Below, piece after piece: positions 34,799 through 44,041 of a DNA stretch of 46,134 bases. This DNA is from Nocardia aobensis NBRC 100429 (GTDB taxonomy: Bacteria; Actinomycetota; Actinomycetes; Mycobacteriales; Mycobacteriaceae): the NCBI RefSeq assembly GCF_000308375.1, contig NZ_BAFQ01000050.1, positions 1 through 46,134 on the forward strand, read 5' to 3'. The translations under genes were made by a program, and so were the position numbers. How positions within the stretch are numbered: the stretch's first letter is position 1; every line of letters starts with the position of its first letter. The notes beneath the pieces are model-generated. The model was given only the letters and a program-made list of their open reading frames with translations. It was not told the origin of the DNA and ran no database searches.

Positions 34799-35632
34799 AT
34801 GCTCGATTTCGTGTACTACCCGGTCGCCGCTGTTCTCTGGTTGTGGCACACCGGATTCGCCGTCCCGTTCGGTGCCGCGAGCGGTCTGTCCTGGGCCCTG
34901 GCGATCGTCATGCTCGTGGTGACCCTGCGCGCCGTCCTGTATCGGCCGTACCTGGCTCAGGTCCGCTTCTCACGCACCATGGCCGTGCTGCAACCGAAGA
35001 TGCGGCAACTGCGCGCCGAATGCGGCGACGACCGCGAGCGGCTCGCCGTCGAAACCCGGAAACTGCAGCAGCAGCACAACTTCAACGCGCTCAGCGGTTG
35101 CCTGCCGGTGCTCGCGCAGTTGCTGATGTTCCTGGGACTGCTGCACGTGCTGCATTCCTTCGACCGCACCGCGGTCTCGCATGTGCCGTTCCTCGGCAGT
35201 TCCACCGCGATGACGGCGGCACAGAACGCCGACACCGCGAACTACGTGTTCGCACCGGAACAGGTGCGGTCGTTCCTGCACGCCGATCTGTTCGGCGCGC
35301 CGCTGTCGGCGACGCTCACCTCCGCCGATTCCGTCGCGTCGGTGGCCGTGGTGGCGATCCCGCTGGTGCTGATCGCGGCCGTCGCGACGCACTGCACCGC
35401 CCGGGCGTCGATCGCCCGCCAGCTCGAGACCACTGCGCAGACGCGGCTGATCAACGCGATGACACTGTGGCTGTTCCCACTCGGCACACTGGTCGCCGGA
35501 CTGGTGATGCCGATCGGCATTCTGGTCTACTTCGCGACCGGCAACACCTGGACCTTCGTGCAGCAGCATGTGGTCCATCGCAGGCTCGGCCCGCTGGAAT
35601 CCCTACCGCCACCGGCAGTTCCGACGGTCTAG
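34799..35632 (+). CDS. YidC/Oxa1-family membrane insertase (paralogue)
   Basis: YidC-type proteins insert and fold inner-membrane proteins. The 277-residue protein has the core: an N-terminal helix, [37 protein letters not shown], a [25 protein letters not shown] segment, and a C-terminal helix pair ([30 protein letters not shown]). The Arg in the TLRAVLYRP segment is the expected groove residue. GAGGTG precedes ATG 34799. It is likely a second copy, since the housekeeping YidC normally lies near the replication origin. It is convergent with ctaD, sharing its CTAG stop. Confidence 0.85.
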   Translation: MLDFVYYPVAAVLWLWHTGFAVPFGAASGLSWALAIVMLVVTLRAVLYRPYLAQVRFSRTMAVLQPKMRQLRAECGDDRERLAVETRKLQQQHNFNALSGCLPVLAQLLMFLGLLHVLHSFDRTAVSHVPFLGSSTAMTAAQNADTANYVFAPEQVRSFLHADLFGAPLSATLTSADSVASVAVVAIPLVLIAAVATHCTARASIARQLETTAQTRLINAMTLWLFPLGTLVAGLVMPIGILVYFATGNTWTFVQQHVVHRRLGPLESLPPPAVPTV

Positions 35633-37374
35633 GTCCGCTCCGGTTCGGCCGCCGCGGTCTCGTGCACGTCCGCATGCGGGGCGCCCCAGCCGATATGCGA
35701 TTCGGCGCGCAGGCGGTCGATCATGTGCGGATAGTGCAACTCGAATGCCGGTCGCTCCGAACGGATCCGGGGCAGTTCGTAGAAGTTGTGCCGCGGCGGC
35801 GGGCAGGTCGTGGCCCATTCCAGCGAATTGCCGTACCCCCACGGATCGTCCACCGTGACCACCTCGCCGTAGCGGTAGCTGCGGAACACATTCCAGACGA
35901 AGGTGATCATCGAGAAGCCGAGGATGAACGAGCCGATGGTGGAGACGGTATTGAGCGTGGTGAAGCCGTCGGAGGGCAGATAGTCGGCGTAGCGGCGCGG
36001 CATACCTTCGTTGCCCAGCCAATGCTGCACCAGGAAGGTGGTGTGGAAACCCAGGAAGGTGGTCCAGAAGTGGATCTTGCCGAGCCGCTCGTCGAGCAGC
36101 CGGCCGGTCATCTTCGGGAACCAGAAGTAGATGCCGCCGAAGGTCGCGAACACGATCGTCCCGAACAACACGTAATGGAAGTGCGCCACGACGAAATACG
36201 TGTCGGTGACGTGGAAGTCCAGTGGCGGGCTGGCGAGGATGACACCCGACAGGCCGCCGAACAGGAAGGTGACCAGGAATCCCAGCGCCCACAGCATCGG
36301 CGTTTCGAACGTCAGCTGCCCCTTCCACATGGTGCCGATCCAGTTGAAGAACTTCACTCCGGTCGGCACGGCGATCATGAAGGTCATGAACGAGAAGTAC
36401 GGCAGCAGTACGGCTCCGGTGGCGAACATGTGGTGCGCCCACACCGCCACCGACAGCGCCCCGATACTCATCGTCGCGTAGACCAGTGCGGTGTAGCCGA
36501 AGACCGGTTTGCGGCTGAACACCGGGAAGATCTCGGTGACGATGCCGAAGAACGGCAGCGCGATGATGTACACCTCGGGATGACCGAAGTACCAGAACAG
36601 GTGCTGGTAGAGCAGATTGCCGCCGGTGGCGGGATCGTAGATGTGTCCGCCGAGATGACGATCGAAGGCCAGCGCCATCAGCGCCGCGGTGAGGATCGGG
36701 AAGGCCAGCAGGACCAGCACGCTGGTGACCACGATGTTCCAGGTGAACATCGGCATCCGGAACAAGGTCATACCCGGCGCGCGCAGCACGACCACGGTGG
36801 TGAGCATATTGACCGCCCCGAGGATGGTGCCCAGACCGGAGACGGCCAGACCCAGAATCCACATATCGCAGCCCACGCCGGGGGCGTGGACCACATCCGA
36901 CAGCGGGGTGTAGGCGGTCCAGCCGAAGTCCGCGGCGCCGCCGGGAGTGACGAATCCGGCGGTGGCGATCGAGGCGCCGAAGAGATAGAGCCAGTAGCTG
37001 AGCGCGTTGAGTCGCGGGAACGCTACATCGGGCGCGCCGATCTGTAACGGCAGGATGCAGTTGGCGAAGCCGAACACGATGGGCGTGGCATAGAACAGCA
37101 GCATCAGGGTGCCGTGCATGGTGAACAGCTGATTGAACTGCTCCGGCGACAGGAACTGCAGGCCGGGGCGGGCGAGCTCGGCCCGCATCAGCAGCGCCAT
37201 CAGCCCGCCGATGAGGAAGAACGCCATCGAGCTGACGATGTACATCATGCCGAGCAGCTTCGGATCGGTCGTCGTGACGATCGTCCAGATCTGCGAACCC
37301 TTCGGGGCGATCCGCCGGGGATAAGGCCTTACGGCTTCGATCTCGGCGGCGCCGCGAGATGGTGCTGTAGTCAC
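35629..37374 (-). CDS. ctaD: Cytochrome c oxidase subunit I (aa3-type)
   Basis: The catalytic subunit of the proton-pumping oxidase is complete at 581 residues with twelve predicted helices. Heme and copper ligands are all present: His87 (TMHGT), His265 with Glu267 and Tyr269 (GHPEVY, including the cross-linked Tyr), His314-His315 (AHHMF), and His398 and His400 (HFHYV). GTG 37374 is preceded by GAGGAGGAACT. No ctaC, ctaE or qcr gene is in the window, so this is a lone copy, as is usual for actinobacteria. Its 3' end overlaps the YidC paralogue stop. Confidence 0.96.
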   Translation of the reverse strand: MTTAPSRGAAEIEAVRPYPRRIAPKGSQIWTIVTTTDPKLLGMMYIVSSMAFFLIGGLMALLMRAELARPGLQFLSPEQFNQLFTMHGTLMLLFYATPIVFGFANCILPLQIGAPDVAFPRLNALSYWLYLFGASIATAGFVTPGGAADFGWTAYTPLSDVVHAPGVGCDMWILGLAVSGLGTILGAVNMLTTVVVLRAPGMTLFRMPMFTWNIVVTSVLVLLAFPILTAALMALAFDRHLGGHIYDPATGGNLLYQHLFWYFGHPEVYIIALPFFGIVTEIFPVFSRKPVFGYTALVYATMSIGALSVAVWAHHMFATGAVLLPYFSFMTFMIAVPTGVKFFNWIGTMWKGQLTFETPMLWALGFLVTFLFGGLSGVILASPPLDFHVTDTYFVVAHFHYVLFGTIVFATFGGIYFWFPKMTGRLLDERLGKIHFWTTFLGFHTTFLVQHWLGNEGMPRRYADYLPSDGFTTLNTVSTIGSFILGFSMITFVWNVFRSYRYGEVVTVDDPWGYGNSLEWATTCPPPRHNFYELPRIRSERPAFELHYPHMIDRLRAESHIGWGAPHADVHETAAAEPERT

Positions 37375-37713
37375 AGTTCCTCCTCGAGCCCAACCATCTT
37401 CGAGTGTGGCACCGCGGCAAGATCAACGTGTTCGAATCCCGCCGGGCATCGGTATGCGATCGGTGGTGATCTTCGGGACGGGGCCCATGCTCCCATCGAT
37501 ACCCACTTCACGACGGATGGATCGCCGGAAACATCCACGTGGATCGCTGGAAAGTAACGGATGCATCGGCGGCCGCCCCGGAAGGGCTGGCCGAGGGTAC
37601 GGTGGGACCCGACCGTTTCGGAGTGGTTCTGCGAGTGAGTGCGGCGATGCGGACCGTAGCTGTCCGTTCGCTCGCCGCTGCGACGACGAGATTCCGAGAT
37701 ATGAGGTGTGGAC
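37375..37713. other. 339-bp divergent intergenic region (ctaD / Clp ATPase)
   Basis: No gene is supported. The left edge holds the ctaD ribosome site. The centre carries a 12-bp perfect palindrome, ATCCACGTGGAT at 37533-37544. The Clp ribosome site and ATG are at the right edge. No HspR-type or CIRCE repeat could be recognised. Confidence 0.6.
37533..37544. promoter_or_regulatory. 12-bp palindrome ATCCACGTGGAT
   Basis: A perfect 12-bp dyad with a CACGTG core, centrally placed between divergent ctaD and clp genes (158 and 169 bases from the starts). It could serve a regulator of either gene; none is recognised. Confidence 0.35.
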
Positions 37714-40263
37714 ATGACCGCTGCCTGGCCCAGTTCGTTCAATTCCTTCGACGACCTCTTCAACCGCTTCTTCGGTCCCGGTATGGCCGCGCAGCCGCCG
37801 GTGCAGCGCATCGATCTGGGGCGGCTGCTCAGCGACAGCGCCAAGGAGCTGATCGCGATCGCCCGGTCGGCCGCCCAGGACTGGGGAAATCCGGAGGTCA
37901 CCGCCGAACATCTGCTCTACGCCGCTACCCAGGTCGAGCCGTCGCGCGGGATCATCGGCCAACTGGGCCTGGATCCGGACAAAGTCGCCGCGCAAATGAG
38001 GGGTGCGGTCGGCAGCGGAGAGGCCACCGCGACCGCGGGCGGTCAGGTGGTACTCGGGCCCGGCAGCAAACTGGCCCTGCGCACCGCACAGCGCAACGCC
38101 GCCGAGGCGGGATCCAGCTACATCGGCCCGGAACATATTCTGCTCGGCATCGCCGACAATCCGGAAAGTCCTGCCGCGCAGTCGCTTTCGGTTGCGAAAC
38201 TGCCGGTCGCCGAGGGGCAGAAGAAGCCCACCGACACTCCGACGCTCGACGAATACGGCCGGGATCTGACCGCCGAGGCCCGCGCGGGCAAGGTCGACCC
38301 GGTCGTCGGCCGCGCCGAGGAGATCGAGCAGACCGTGGAAATCCTGTCCCGGCGGCGGAAGAACAATCCGGTGCTCATCGGCGATCCCGGCGTCGGCAAG
38401 ACCGCGATCGTCGAAGGTCTGGCGCAGCGCATCGTCAACGGCGATGTGCCCAGCACGCTGGCCGATCGGCGGGTGGTGGCCCTCGATGTGGGCTCCCTGG
38501 TGGCGGGCAGTAAATATCGCGGCGAATTCGAGGAGCGGCTGACCAAGATTCTCGACGAGGTCCGCGAGCACTCCGACGAACTGGTGCTGTTCATCGACGA
38601 GCTGCACACCATCGTGGGCGCCGGCACCGGCGGCGAGGGTTCGATGGACGCCGGCAACCTGCTCAAGCCGGCCCTGGCCCGCGGCGAACTCCATGCCATC
38701 GGCGCCACCACCATCGACGAATACCGGCGCTACATCGAAAAGGACGCCGCCCTGGAACGCCGCTTCCAGCCGGTGCTGGTCTCGGAACCGTCGGTCGCCG
38801 ACACCATCGAAATCCTGCGCGGACTCGCCGACGTCTACGAGGAGCACCATCAGGTGCACTACGAGGACGAGGCGCTGATCGCCGCGGCGGAGCTCTCCGA
38901 TCGCTACATCACCGATCGGTTCATGCCCGACAAGGCGATCGACCTGGTCGATCAGGCCGGTGCGCGGGTCCGGTTGCGTACCCGCATGCCCGGCCCCGAT
39001 CTTCGTGCGGCACAGGAGGAATTGTCGCGCCTCGAGCGGGAGAAGGATGCCGCTGTCGCGGGTGAGGACTACGCCCGCGCGGACGAACTCAAGAGCGAGA
39101 TCACCGCCGCCGAGGAGCGGGTCGGCCACATCACCGCCGACGAGGTGCCGACGGTCACTCTCGACGACATCGCCGAGGTGGTGTCCAAGCAGACCGGAAT
39201 TCCGGTGTCGGAGTTGACGGTCGAGGAACGGCAGCGCCTGCTGCAGTTGGAGGACGTGCTGCACCAGCGGGTGATCGGGCAGGAGGAGGCGATCGTGGCG
39301 GTCGCCGAGGCGGTGCGCCGCGCCCGGGCCGGGATGAAGGATCCGAACCGCCCGATCGGCTCGTTCCTGTTCCTCGGCCCGACCGGTGTCGGCAAGACCG
39401 AATTGGCGAAAGCCTTGGCGGAAGCGGTATTCGGCGACGAGGACCGGCTGATCCGGTTCGACATGAGCGAATTCCAGGAGAAGCACACGGTGTCCCGGCT
39501 GGTCGGCGCACCGCCCGGATATGTGGGCTACGAGGATGCCGCACAGCTCACCGACAAGGTGCGCCGCCAACCGTATTCGGTGATCCTGTTCGACGAGGTG
39601 GAGAAGGCCCATCCGGACGTGTTCAACGTGTTGCTGCAGTTGCTCGACGACGGGCGCGTCACCGACGCCAAGGGCCGCACCGTCGATTTCAAGAACACCA
39701 TCGTGATCATGACCAGCAATATCGGTTCGGACCTGATCCTGAAGGCCACCTCGGCGGAGCTCGACGCCATCACCCCCCGGCTGATGGAACGGCTGCAACA
39801 GCATTTCCGGCCGGAATTCCTCAACCGCATCGACGAGACCATCGTGTTCCATCGGCTCGACCAGGAACAGTTGCGCCGCATCGTCGATCTGGTTCTCGAC
39901 GGCCCCCGTCGTCGCCTGCGCGCTCAGGACATCGAGCTCGACGTCACCGACGCGGCGCGGGATTGGCTGTCCGAGAACGGATATCAGCCCGAATTCGGTG
40001 CCCGCCCACTTCGCCGGACGGTACAGAAGCAGCTGGAGAATCAGGTGTCCCGGCTGGTACTCGGTGGCGAGCTGAACCCGGGCGACACCGTACGCGTCGA
40101 CGCCGACGAGTCCGGACTGATCGTCGCCGCGGTGGCCGGCTCCGGAGCCGAACGATCTCTCGACGCCTCCGCGAACGGCCAGAAGCCGAAGGGAAAGAAG
40201 GCCAACGGCAAGGCGGAAGCCAAGTCGGAGAAGAAGTCCGGAGCGAAATCCGCGAAGAGCTGA
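37714..40263 (+). CDS. Clp-family AAA+ ATPase (ClpC-like but without ClpP loop)
   Basis: The 849-residue protein has a 30-residue Phe-rich leader ([13 protein letters not shown]) and a Clp N-terminal repeat domain (residues about 40-165). ATPase domain 1 has Walker A at 223-230 and a [11 protein letters not shown]alker B. A short middle domain with a UVR-like segment ([13 protein letters not shown]) follows. ATPase domain 2 has Walker A at 555-562 and FDEVEKAH, and the tail is Lys-rich. The [ILV]-G-[FL] loop by which ClpC, ClpA or ClpX dock to ClpP is missing: TSNIGSDLI is followed directly by the [10 protein letters not shown] region, as in ClpB. ATG 37714 is favoured (GAGG 7 bases upstream) over GTG 37708. 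Confidence 0.9.
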   Translation: MTAAWPSSFNSFDDLFNRFFGPGMAAQPPVQRIDLGRLLSDSAKELIAIARSAAQDWGNPEVTAEHLLYAATQVEPSRGIIGQLGLDPDKVAAQMRGAVGSGEATATAGGQVVLGPGSKLALRTAQRNAAEAGSSYIGPEHILLGIADNPESPAAQSLSVAKLPVAEGQKKPTDTPTLDEYGRDLTAEARAGKVDPVVGRAEEIEQTVEILSRRRKNNPVLIGDPGVGKTAIVEGLAQRIVNGDVPSTLADRRVVALDVGSLVAGSKYRGEFEERLTKILDEVREHSDELVLFIDELHTIVGAGTGGEGSMDAGNLLKPALARGELHAIGATTIDEYRRYIEKDAALERRFQPVLVSEPSVADTIEILRGLADVYEEHHQVHYEDEALIAAAELSDRYITDRFMPDKAIDLVDQAGARVRLRTRMPGPDLRAAQEELSRLEREKDAAVAGEDYARADELKSEITAAEERVGHITADEVPTVTLDDIAEVVSKQTGIPVSELTVEERQRLLQLEDVLHQRVIGQEEAIVAVAEAVRRARAGMKDPNRPIGSFLFLGPTGVGKTELAKALAEAVFGDEDRLIRFDMSEFQEKHTVSRLVGAPPGYVGYEDAAQLTDKVRRQPYSVILFDEVEKAHPDVFNVLLQLLDDGRVTDAKGRTVDFKNTIVIMTSNIGSDLILKATSAELDAITPRLMERLQQHFRPEFLNRIDETIVFHRLDQEQLRRIVDLVLDGPRRRLRAQDIELDVTDAARDWLSENGYQPEFGARPLRRTVQKQLENQVSRLVLGGELNPGDTVRVDADESGLIVAAVAGSGAERSLDASANGQKPKGKKANGKAEAKSEKKSGAKSAKS

Positions 40264-40277
40264 TCCGGGAGAAGCCG

Positions 40278-40688
40278 GTGGTGAGCTACGTGGCCGACCC
40301 GCGCGTCGACGCCTACATCGACGCGCTACCGGCCTGGCAGCGCGACATCTGCCGCGAGGTGCGCGAACTCGTCCACGCCGCCGACCCGGAGGTGACGGAG
40401 ACCGTCAAGCGCAGGGTACGACCGTATTTCGTGCTCGACGGCAACATCTGCGCGCTGCTGGCGACGAAGACGCACGTCGACATCTTCCTCTACGACGGTG
40501 CGATCGTGCCCGATCCGGCCGGCATCATCACCGGCGGGCACGACAACACGACGGCACGCACCGTGGCGATTCGCGAGGGCGAGAAGGTCGACGCTCCCGC
40601 GCTATCGGCGATGCTGCGGCAGATCATCGCGAACAATCGCGCGGGCGGGTGGCGCAAGCTGAAACGCGATGCGGCACCGGCGGATTGA
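40278..40688 (+). CDS. DUF1801 domain protein (YdhG-like)
   Basis: The 136-residue protein matches the DUF1801 fold (VDAYIDALPAWQRDICREVRELVHAADPEVTETVKRRVRPYFV, then NICALLATKTHVDIFLYDG). These proteins are small and uncharacterised, some being implicated in iron or stress responses. GTG 40278 or 40281 is the start, both preceded by CGGGAGAAG. It lies 14 bases after the Clp ATPase gene, suggesting co-transcription. The three-base choice does not change the fold. Confidence 0.8.
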   Translation: MVSYVADPRVDAYIDALPAWQRDICREVRELVHAADPEVTETVKRRVRPYFVLDGNICALLATKTHVDIFLYDGAIVPDPAGIITGGHDNTTARTVAIREGEKVDAPALSAMLRQIIANNRAGGWRKLKRDAAPAD

Positions 40689-40724
40689 TCGGAGAGGGTC
40701 CGGCAGAGGGCGGTTGGTCGTCGT

Positions 40725-40757
40725 CGGCGGCGGATCGCACGGGCCGGGCCGCCGCCG
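40725..40757. terminator. Candidate hairpin between convergent DUF1801 and TetR genes
   Basis: CGGCGGCGG (40725-40733) and CCGCCGCCG (40749-40757) form a perfect 9-bp stem around a 15-base loop. There is no T-run, but the position 36 bases after one stop and just before the other gene's stop suits termination in either direction. Confidence 0.5.
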
Positions 40758-40763
40758 CGACCC

Positions 40764-41480
40764 TCAGCCCGACGCTGTCGTATCCGTAGGAGCTTGCGCA
40801 TAGACGCCGGCGGTGAGTTCGCGCATACATCTGACCACGAGGGGAGCGGGTCCGCCCGATCGTGTTGCGGTCGAAGGTATTTCATCGAGCCCGTCGGCCG
40901 GTGCGGGCGAGTGCGCCGGGCTGTCGTCGTCGGCCCATTGCTCCAGTCCGATGCGGATCGCGCCGGCGGCCGCGGCGGCCAGCGTGCGCAGGCGCAGTGG
41001 ATCGGTGTCCGGGGACAGTTTCGTCAGCAGCTCCAGCAGGGCGTGCTCGCCGGTGAGATTGACCCGGAACCAGACCGCGCGCAGGGCCGTATCGTCGGCC
41101 ATCGCGCGCAACAGGCCGCGGGTGATGTCGAGTTCGTCGCGGTCGACCACGGTCAGGGCGCGGATCGCGGCGATTTCCAGTTCCGCGATGGTAGGCAACC
41201 GGTCCGGTCCGTCGCCGAGGATGTCCAGCCAGCGAGACGCACCCGCCGACAGCATCGGTTCCACGGCATCCTCTTTGGTACGGCAATAGCGATAGAAGGT
41301 GCGCAGGCCGACGCCGGAGGCGGCGGCGATCTGCTCGGCGGTGACCGCTGCGGTGCCACGCTCGGCGAACAGGCGGGCGGCGGTGTGGGCGATCTCCATC
41401 CGGGTCGCCGACTTGCGCCGCTGGGCCAGATTCGGCCGCGGCGATGCGGTGGCGGAAGGGCCGGTTCTCGACTCGGGCAT
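40764..41480 (-). CDS. TetR family transcriptional regulator
   Basis: The 238-residue protein carries a TetR DNA-binding helix-turn-helix (MEIAHTAARLFAERGTAAVTAEQIAAASGVGLRTFYRYCRTKEDAV) after a 20-residue basic leader. A ligand-binding helical domain and a disordered Pro/Ser tail follow. Start ATG 41480 is supported by the following conserved region. It is divergent from an SDR gene, 113 bases apart, with a TGGCAC/GTGCCA dyad between them. Confidence 0.88.
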   Translation of the reverse strand: MPESRTGPSATASPRPNLAQRRKSATRMEIAHTAARLFAERGTAAVTAEQIAAASGVGLRTFYRYCRTKEDAVEPMLSAGASRWLDILGDGPDRLPTIAELEIAAIRALTVVDRDELDITRGLLRAMADDTALRAVWFRVNLTGEHALLELLTKLSPDTDPLRLRTLAAAAAGAIRIGLEQWADDDSPAHSPAPADGLDEIPSTATRSGGPAPLVVRCMRELTAGVYAQAPTDTTASG

Positions 41481-41523
41481 GAGTCACCTCCTGTCCGCAC
41501 AGTCTAAGCGCGATTTGTCACCC

Positions 41524-41538
41524 TGGCACAACGTGCCA
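41524..41538. promoter_or_regulatory. Inverted repeat operator candidate (TetR / SDR)
   Basis: TGGCAC (41524-41529) and GTGCCA (41533-41538) are perfect inverted copies around AAC. The site is 43 bases upstream of the TetR start and 55 upstream of the SDR start, consistent with autoregulation and control of the divergent SDR. Confidence 0.45.
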
Positions 41539-41593
41539 CTCGGGCGTAGTGTGTCAATCGAACGAGAAAATCGCAGATGAGGAGAGTTTCGCA

Positions 41594-42364
41594 ATGGAGC
41601 GTTTCGCAGATCGCCGAGTTCTGATCACCGGCGCCGGATCCGGTATCGGCCGCGCCACCGTGCATCGCATCCTGTCCGAGGGCGGCACTGTGGTTGCCGC
41701 CGACGTCAGCGAGGCGGGCCTGGCCGAAACCGCGAAACAGGCGGCCGAGAAGGGCAGCGCCGATCGGCTGACCACCGTCACGATCGACATCTCCGACGAG
41801 TCCTCGGTGCAGGCCGGGGTCGCCAAGGCCGTGGAAACCCTGGGCGGGCTGGACGCGCTGGTCAACGCCGCCGGCATTCTCCGCTCGGCGCACACCCACG
41901 AGATGCCGCTGGCCGACTGGAACCGCATCATCACCACCAACCTCACGGGCACCTTCCTGATGATTCGCGAATCGCTGCCGGCGCTGCTGGACAGTGGCCG
42001 TGGCGTCATCGTGAACTTCGCCTCCACCTCCACCTACTTCGCGCACCCGTACATGGCCGCCTACGCCGCGTCCAAGGGCGGCATCATGTCCATGACCCAC
42101 GCGCTGGCCTCGGAATACTCCAAGCAGAACCTGCGCGCGGTGGCCGTGGCGCCCGGCTCGATCTCGAGCGATATGACCGACGGCCGCGGCCCGGGCCTGC
42201 CCGAGGACGCCGATTTCTCGCTGTTCACCAAGCTGATGCCGATGCTCGGCCAGGGTTTCGCCTCGCCCGACACGGTCGCCGGCGTGGTGGCCATGCTCGC
42301 CTCCGACGACGGCGCCTTCATCACCGGCACCGAGGTGCGCATCGACGGCGGCACCCACGCCTGA
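41594..42364 (+). CDS. Short-chain dehydrogenase/reductase
   Basis: The 256-residue classical SDR has TGAGSGIGRATV (NAD(P) loop), the acidic AADVS after the second strand, NAAGI, the catalytic YAASKG, and the C-terminal GTEVRIDGGTHA typical of the family. AGGAG lies upstream of ATG 41594; the longer open frame from 41549 has no ribosome site. It is divergent from a TetR regulator and followed by an NTF2-like gene. Substrate is unknown; a steroid or aliphatic alcohol is plausible given the KstR-like box downstream. Confidence 0.9.
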   Translation: MERFADRRVLITGAGSGIGRATVHRILSEGGTVVAADVSEAGLAETAKQAAEKGSADRLTTVTIDISDESSVQAGVAKAVETLGGLDALVNAAGILRSAHTHEMPLADWNRIITTNLTGTFLMIRESLPALLDSGRGVIVNFASTSTYFAHPYMAAYAASKGGIMSMTHALASEYSKQNLRAVAVAPGSISSDMTDGRGPGLPEDADFSLFTKLMPMLGQGFASPDTVAGVVAMLASDDGAFITGTEVRIDGGTHA

Positions 42365-42418
42365 CCGGTCCGAATCGGTCCGGGCCGTCCCGGTCAACGG
42401 GAAAGCCCGGACCGAAAC

Positions 42419-42432
42419 AGAAACCTGTTCTA
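42419..42432. promoter_or_regulatory. KstR-like box 3 between SDR and NTF2-like genes (one mismatch)
   Basis: AGAAACCTGTTCTA matches TnnAACnnGTTnnA except for the first fixed base, with right half GTTCTA as in box 1. It is 37 bases before the NTF2-like start, a usual operator distance. Confidence 0.4.
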
Positions 42433-42468
42433 TTGTGCTGGCGGGGCCGATACCAGGAGGTGACCGCG

Positions 42469-42951
42469 ATGGATCTGGTTGCGTTGGAAGAGATTCGTGC
42501 GTTGAAATACCGCTATCTGCGGACGCTGGATCTGCGGGAGTGGGACGAGTTCGCGGATACTCTCGCCGCGGACGCGGTGGCCGACTACGGCTCGCCCTCC
42601 GGCGGTAAACCGCTGCAGTTCCAGGGGCGCGACGCCATCGTCGGCTATCTCAGCGGCGCGATGTCCGGCACCATGATCACCTCGCACGTGTGCAGCCACC
42701 CCGAGATCGCGGTGGACGGTGACTTCGCCTCCGGCAGTTGGTGTCTGGAGGATACGGTCATCGTTCCCGACCACGGGATCATGATTCGCGGCGCCGCGTA
42801 CTACCGCGACACCTATCGCCGGGAATCCGACGGCCGCTGGCGCATCACGAGCACCGGATATCAGCGCAACTACGAGGCCATGATTCCGCTCGCCTCGATC
42901 CAGGGCTTCACCATCACCGCCAGCCGCTGGGATCCGAGCGTCACGCACTGA
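42469..42951 (+). CDS. NTF2-like (SnoaL/scytalone dehydratase-type) protein
   Basis: The 160-residue protein has the usual order: EEIRALKYRYLRTLDLREWDEFADTLAADAVADYG, a GRDAIVGYLSGAM helix, then HVCSHPEIAVDGDFASGSWCLED and GAAYYRDTYRRESDGRWRITSTGYQRNYE. Many such proteins in actinobacterial steroid or lipid gene clusters are dehydratases or isomerases. CAGGAGGTG precedes ATG 42469. Transcription is rightward, in step with the SDR gene, and a KstR-like box precedes it. Confidence 0.85.
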   Translation: MDLVALEEIRALKYRYLRTLDLREWDEFADTLAADAVADYGSPSGGKPLQFQGRDAIVGYLSGAMSGTMITSHVCSHPEIAVDGDFASGSWCLEDTVIVPDHGIMIRGAAYYRDTYRRESDGRWRITSTGYQRNYEAMIPLASIQGFTITASRWDPSVTH

Positions 42952-42968
42952 GCCGACCGGCCGCTCAG
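42948..42968. terminator. Small hairpin spanning convergent stops
   Basis: CTGAGC (42948-42953) and GCTCAG (42963-42968) form a 6-bp stem around nine bases and contain the stop codons of both convergent genes. The stem is short, so termination is only suggested. Confidence 0.3.
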
Positions 42969-43972
42969 GCCCGGGCGGTGCGCCGGATCGCGGTGGGAGT
43001 GCTGTCCCACCAGCGGCGCGCACAGCGGGTCAGAGTGGCCTGTTCCGCGAGGCCGAGCAGTGAGGCGATCTGGCTCATCGGCAGATCCGTCGTGGTCAGA
43101 TAGCGCCGCGCCTCACCGCGGCGCACATCGTCGACGATGGCGGCGAAGCTCGTGTGCTCGGCCGCCAGGCGGCGCTGCAGAGTGCGCGGATGGATCGTCA
43201 GAAGCCTCGCCACCGAATCGATCTGCGGAGCGGTCGTACCCAGTAGTTGCTGCACGGCGGCTCGCACCCCCGGCACCGTGGAGGCGCCGGTGTCGCCGGC
43301 CTGTTCGGCCAGGAACGCCACCGCCAGCCGGCGCAGATTCGCATCGCCGCCCGCGATGGCCCGCGACGTGAGGTTGCTCGGCAGCCGCAGCATCGCCGCC
43401 GGTCGCTCGAAGCGCACCGGGACGCCGAAGAAGTTCTCGTAGGTCGCGCGCGAACCCGGCGGGCGGTACGGCAGTTCCACCGAGCGCAACCCGTACGGGC
43501 CTTCCACCAGCCGGATCAATGTGCGATGCAGGAATCCCAGGCCCAGGTCGGTGCCCTGGACGGGTTGCGGAAATCCGGGTTCGACGCCGTAGCGCAGGGC
43601 CGTCACACCGCGGTCGCCGTAGGGATCCGGTTCGATCGTCAGGCTCAGCGAGCGGGCGTGCACGAACAGGTAGCGCGAGGTGCACTCCAGCGCGTCGGCC
43701 AGGGTGGGGGAGCTGCGGATGGCCAGCGCGAGCGGTCCCAGCATGCCGAGGTCCTGCCGGGCGGCGATCCGCAGGCCCAGATCGGGACACCGCAGCCGGT
43801 CGGCGGCGATCTCCAGTACCAGGGCCATCGCCTCGTCGGAGACCAGCAGGTCGTCGGCGTCCAGGGCGGCGATCGGGTATCCGGCGGCAGCCGCGTATTC
43901 CTCCGCGTTTCCCCCGAGTTCGGCCACGGTCGCGCGGAAACCGCGCAAACCGGCCGAGCGGATCACCGACAT
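42965..43972 (-). CDS. AraC family transcriptional regulator
   Basis: The 335-residue protein has an N-terminal ligand-binding domain (EYAAAAGYPIAALDADDLLVSDEAMALVLEIAADRL) and a C-terminal AraC double helix-turn-helix (IDSVARLLTIHPRTLQRRLAAEHTSFAAIVDDVRRGEARRYL, then MSQIASLLGLAEQATLTRCARRWW). This is the arabinose-binding-domain type common in actinobacterial redox clusters. Start ATG 43972 is chosen from a longer open frame. It is divergent from the EthA-like monooxygenase, 69 bases apart, and probably activates it. Confidence 0.88.
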   Translation of the reverse strand: MSVIRSAGLRGFRATVAELGGNAEEYAAAAGYPIAALDADDLLVSDEAMALVLEIAADRLRCPDLGLRIAARQDLGMLGPLALAIRSSPTLADALECTSRYLFVHARSLSLTIEPDPYGDRGVTALRYGVEPGFPQPVQGTDLGLGFLHRTLIRLVEGPYGLRSVELPYRPPGSRATYENFFGVPVRFERPAAMLRLPSNLTSRAIAGGDANLRRLAVAFLAEQAGDTGASTVPGVRAAVQQLLGTTAPQIDSVARLLTIHPRTLQRRLAAEHTSFAAIVDDVRRGEARRYLTTTDLPMSQIASLLGLAEQATLTRCARRWWDSTPTAIRRTARA

Positions 43973-44041
43973 GTCGTCCAGAATCAAATACTTGTCGTGC
44001 AAAGTCAAGAATGCCGGGAAAGGAACCAGCACACTGGAACC

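Noticed and set aside
34774..37047. A 757-codon rightward frame over yidC and antisense to ctaD
   Set aside because: It overlaps two well-supported genes, has no ribosome site and its translation is low-complexity.
37423..39852. An 809-codon open frame antisense to the Clp ATPase gene
   Set aside because: High GC gives long antisense frames. The sense strand has complete AAA+ motifs; the antisense product has no recognisable domain and an odd Asp/His/Gln-rich composition.
43983..44009. Weak dyad (ACTTG...CAAAGT) between the AraC and EthA-like genes
   Set aside because: Only four outer pairs match well and inner pairs fail, so it is not convincing as an AraC site, which are usually direct repeats.
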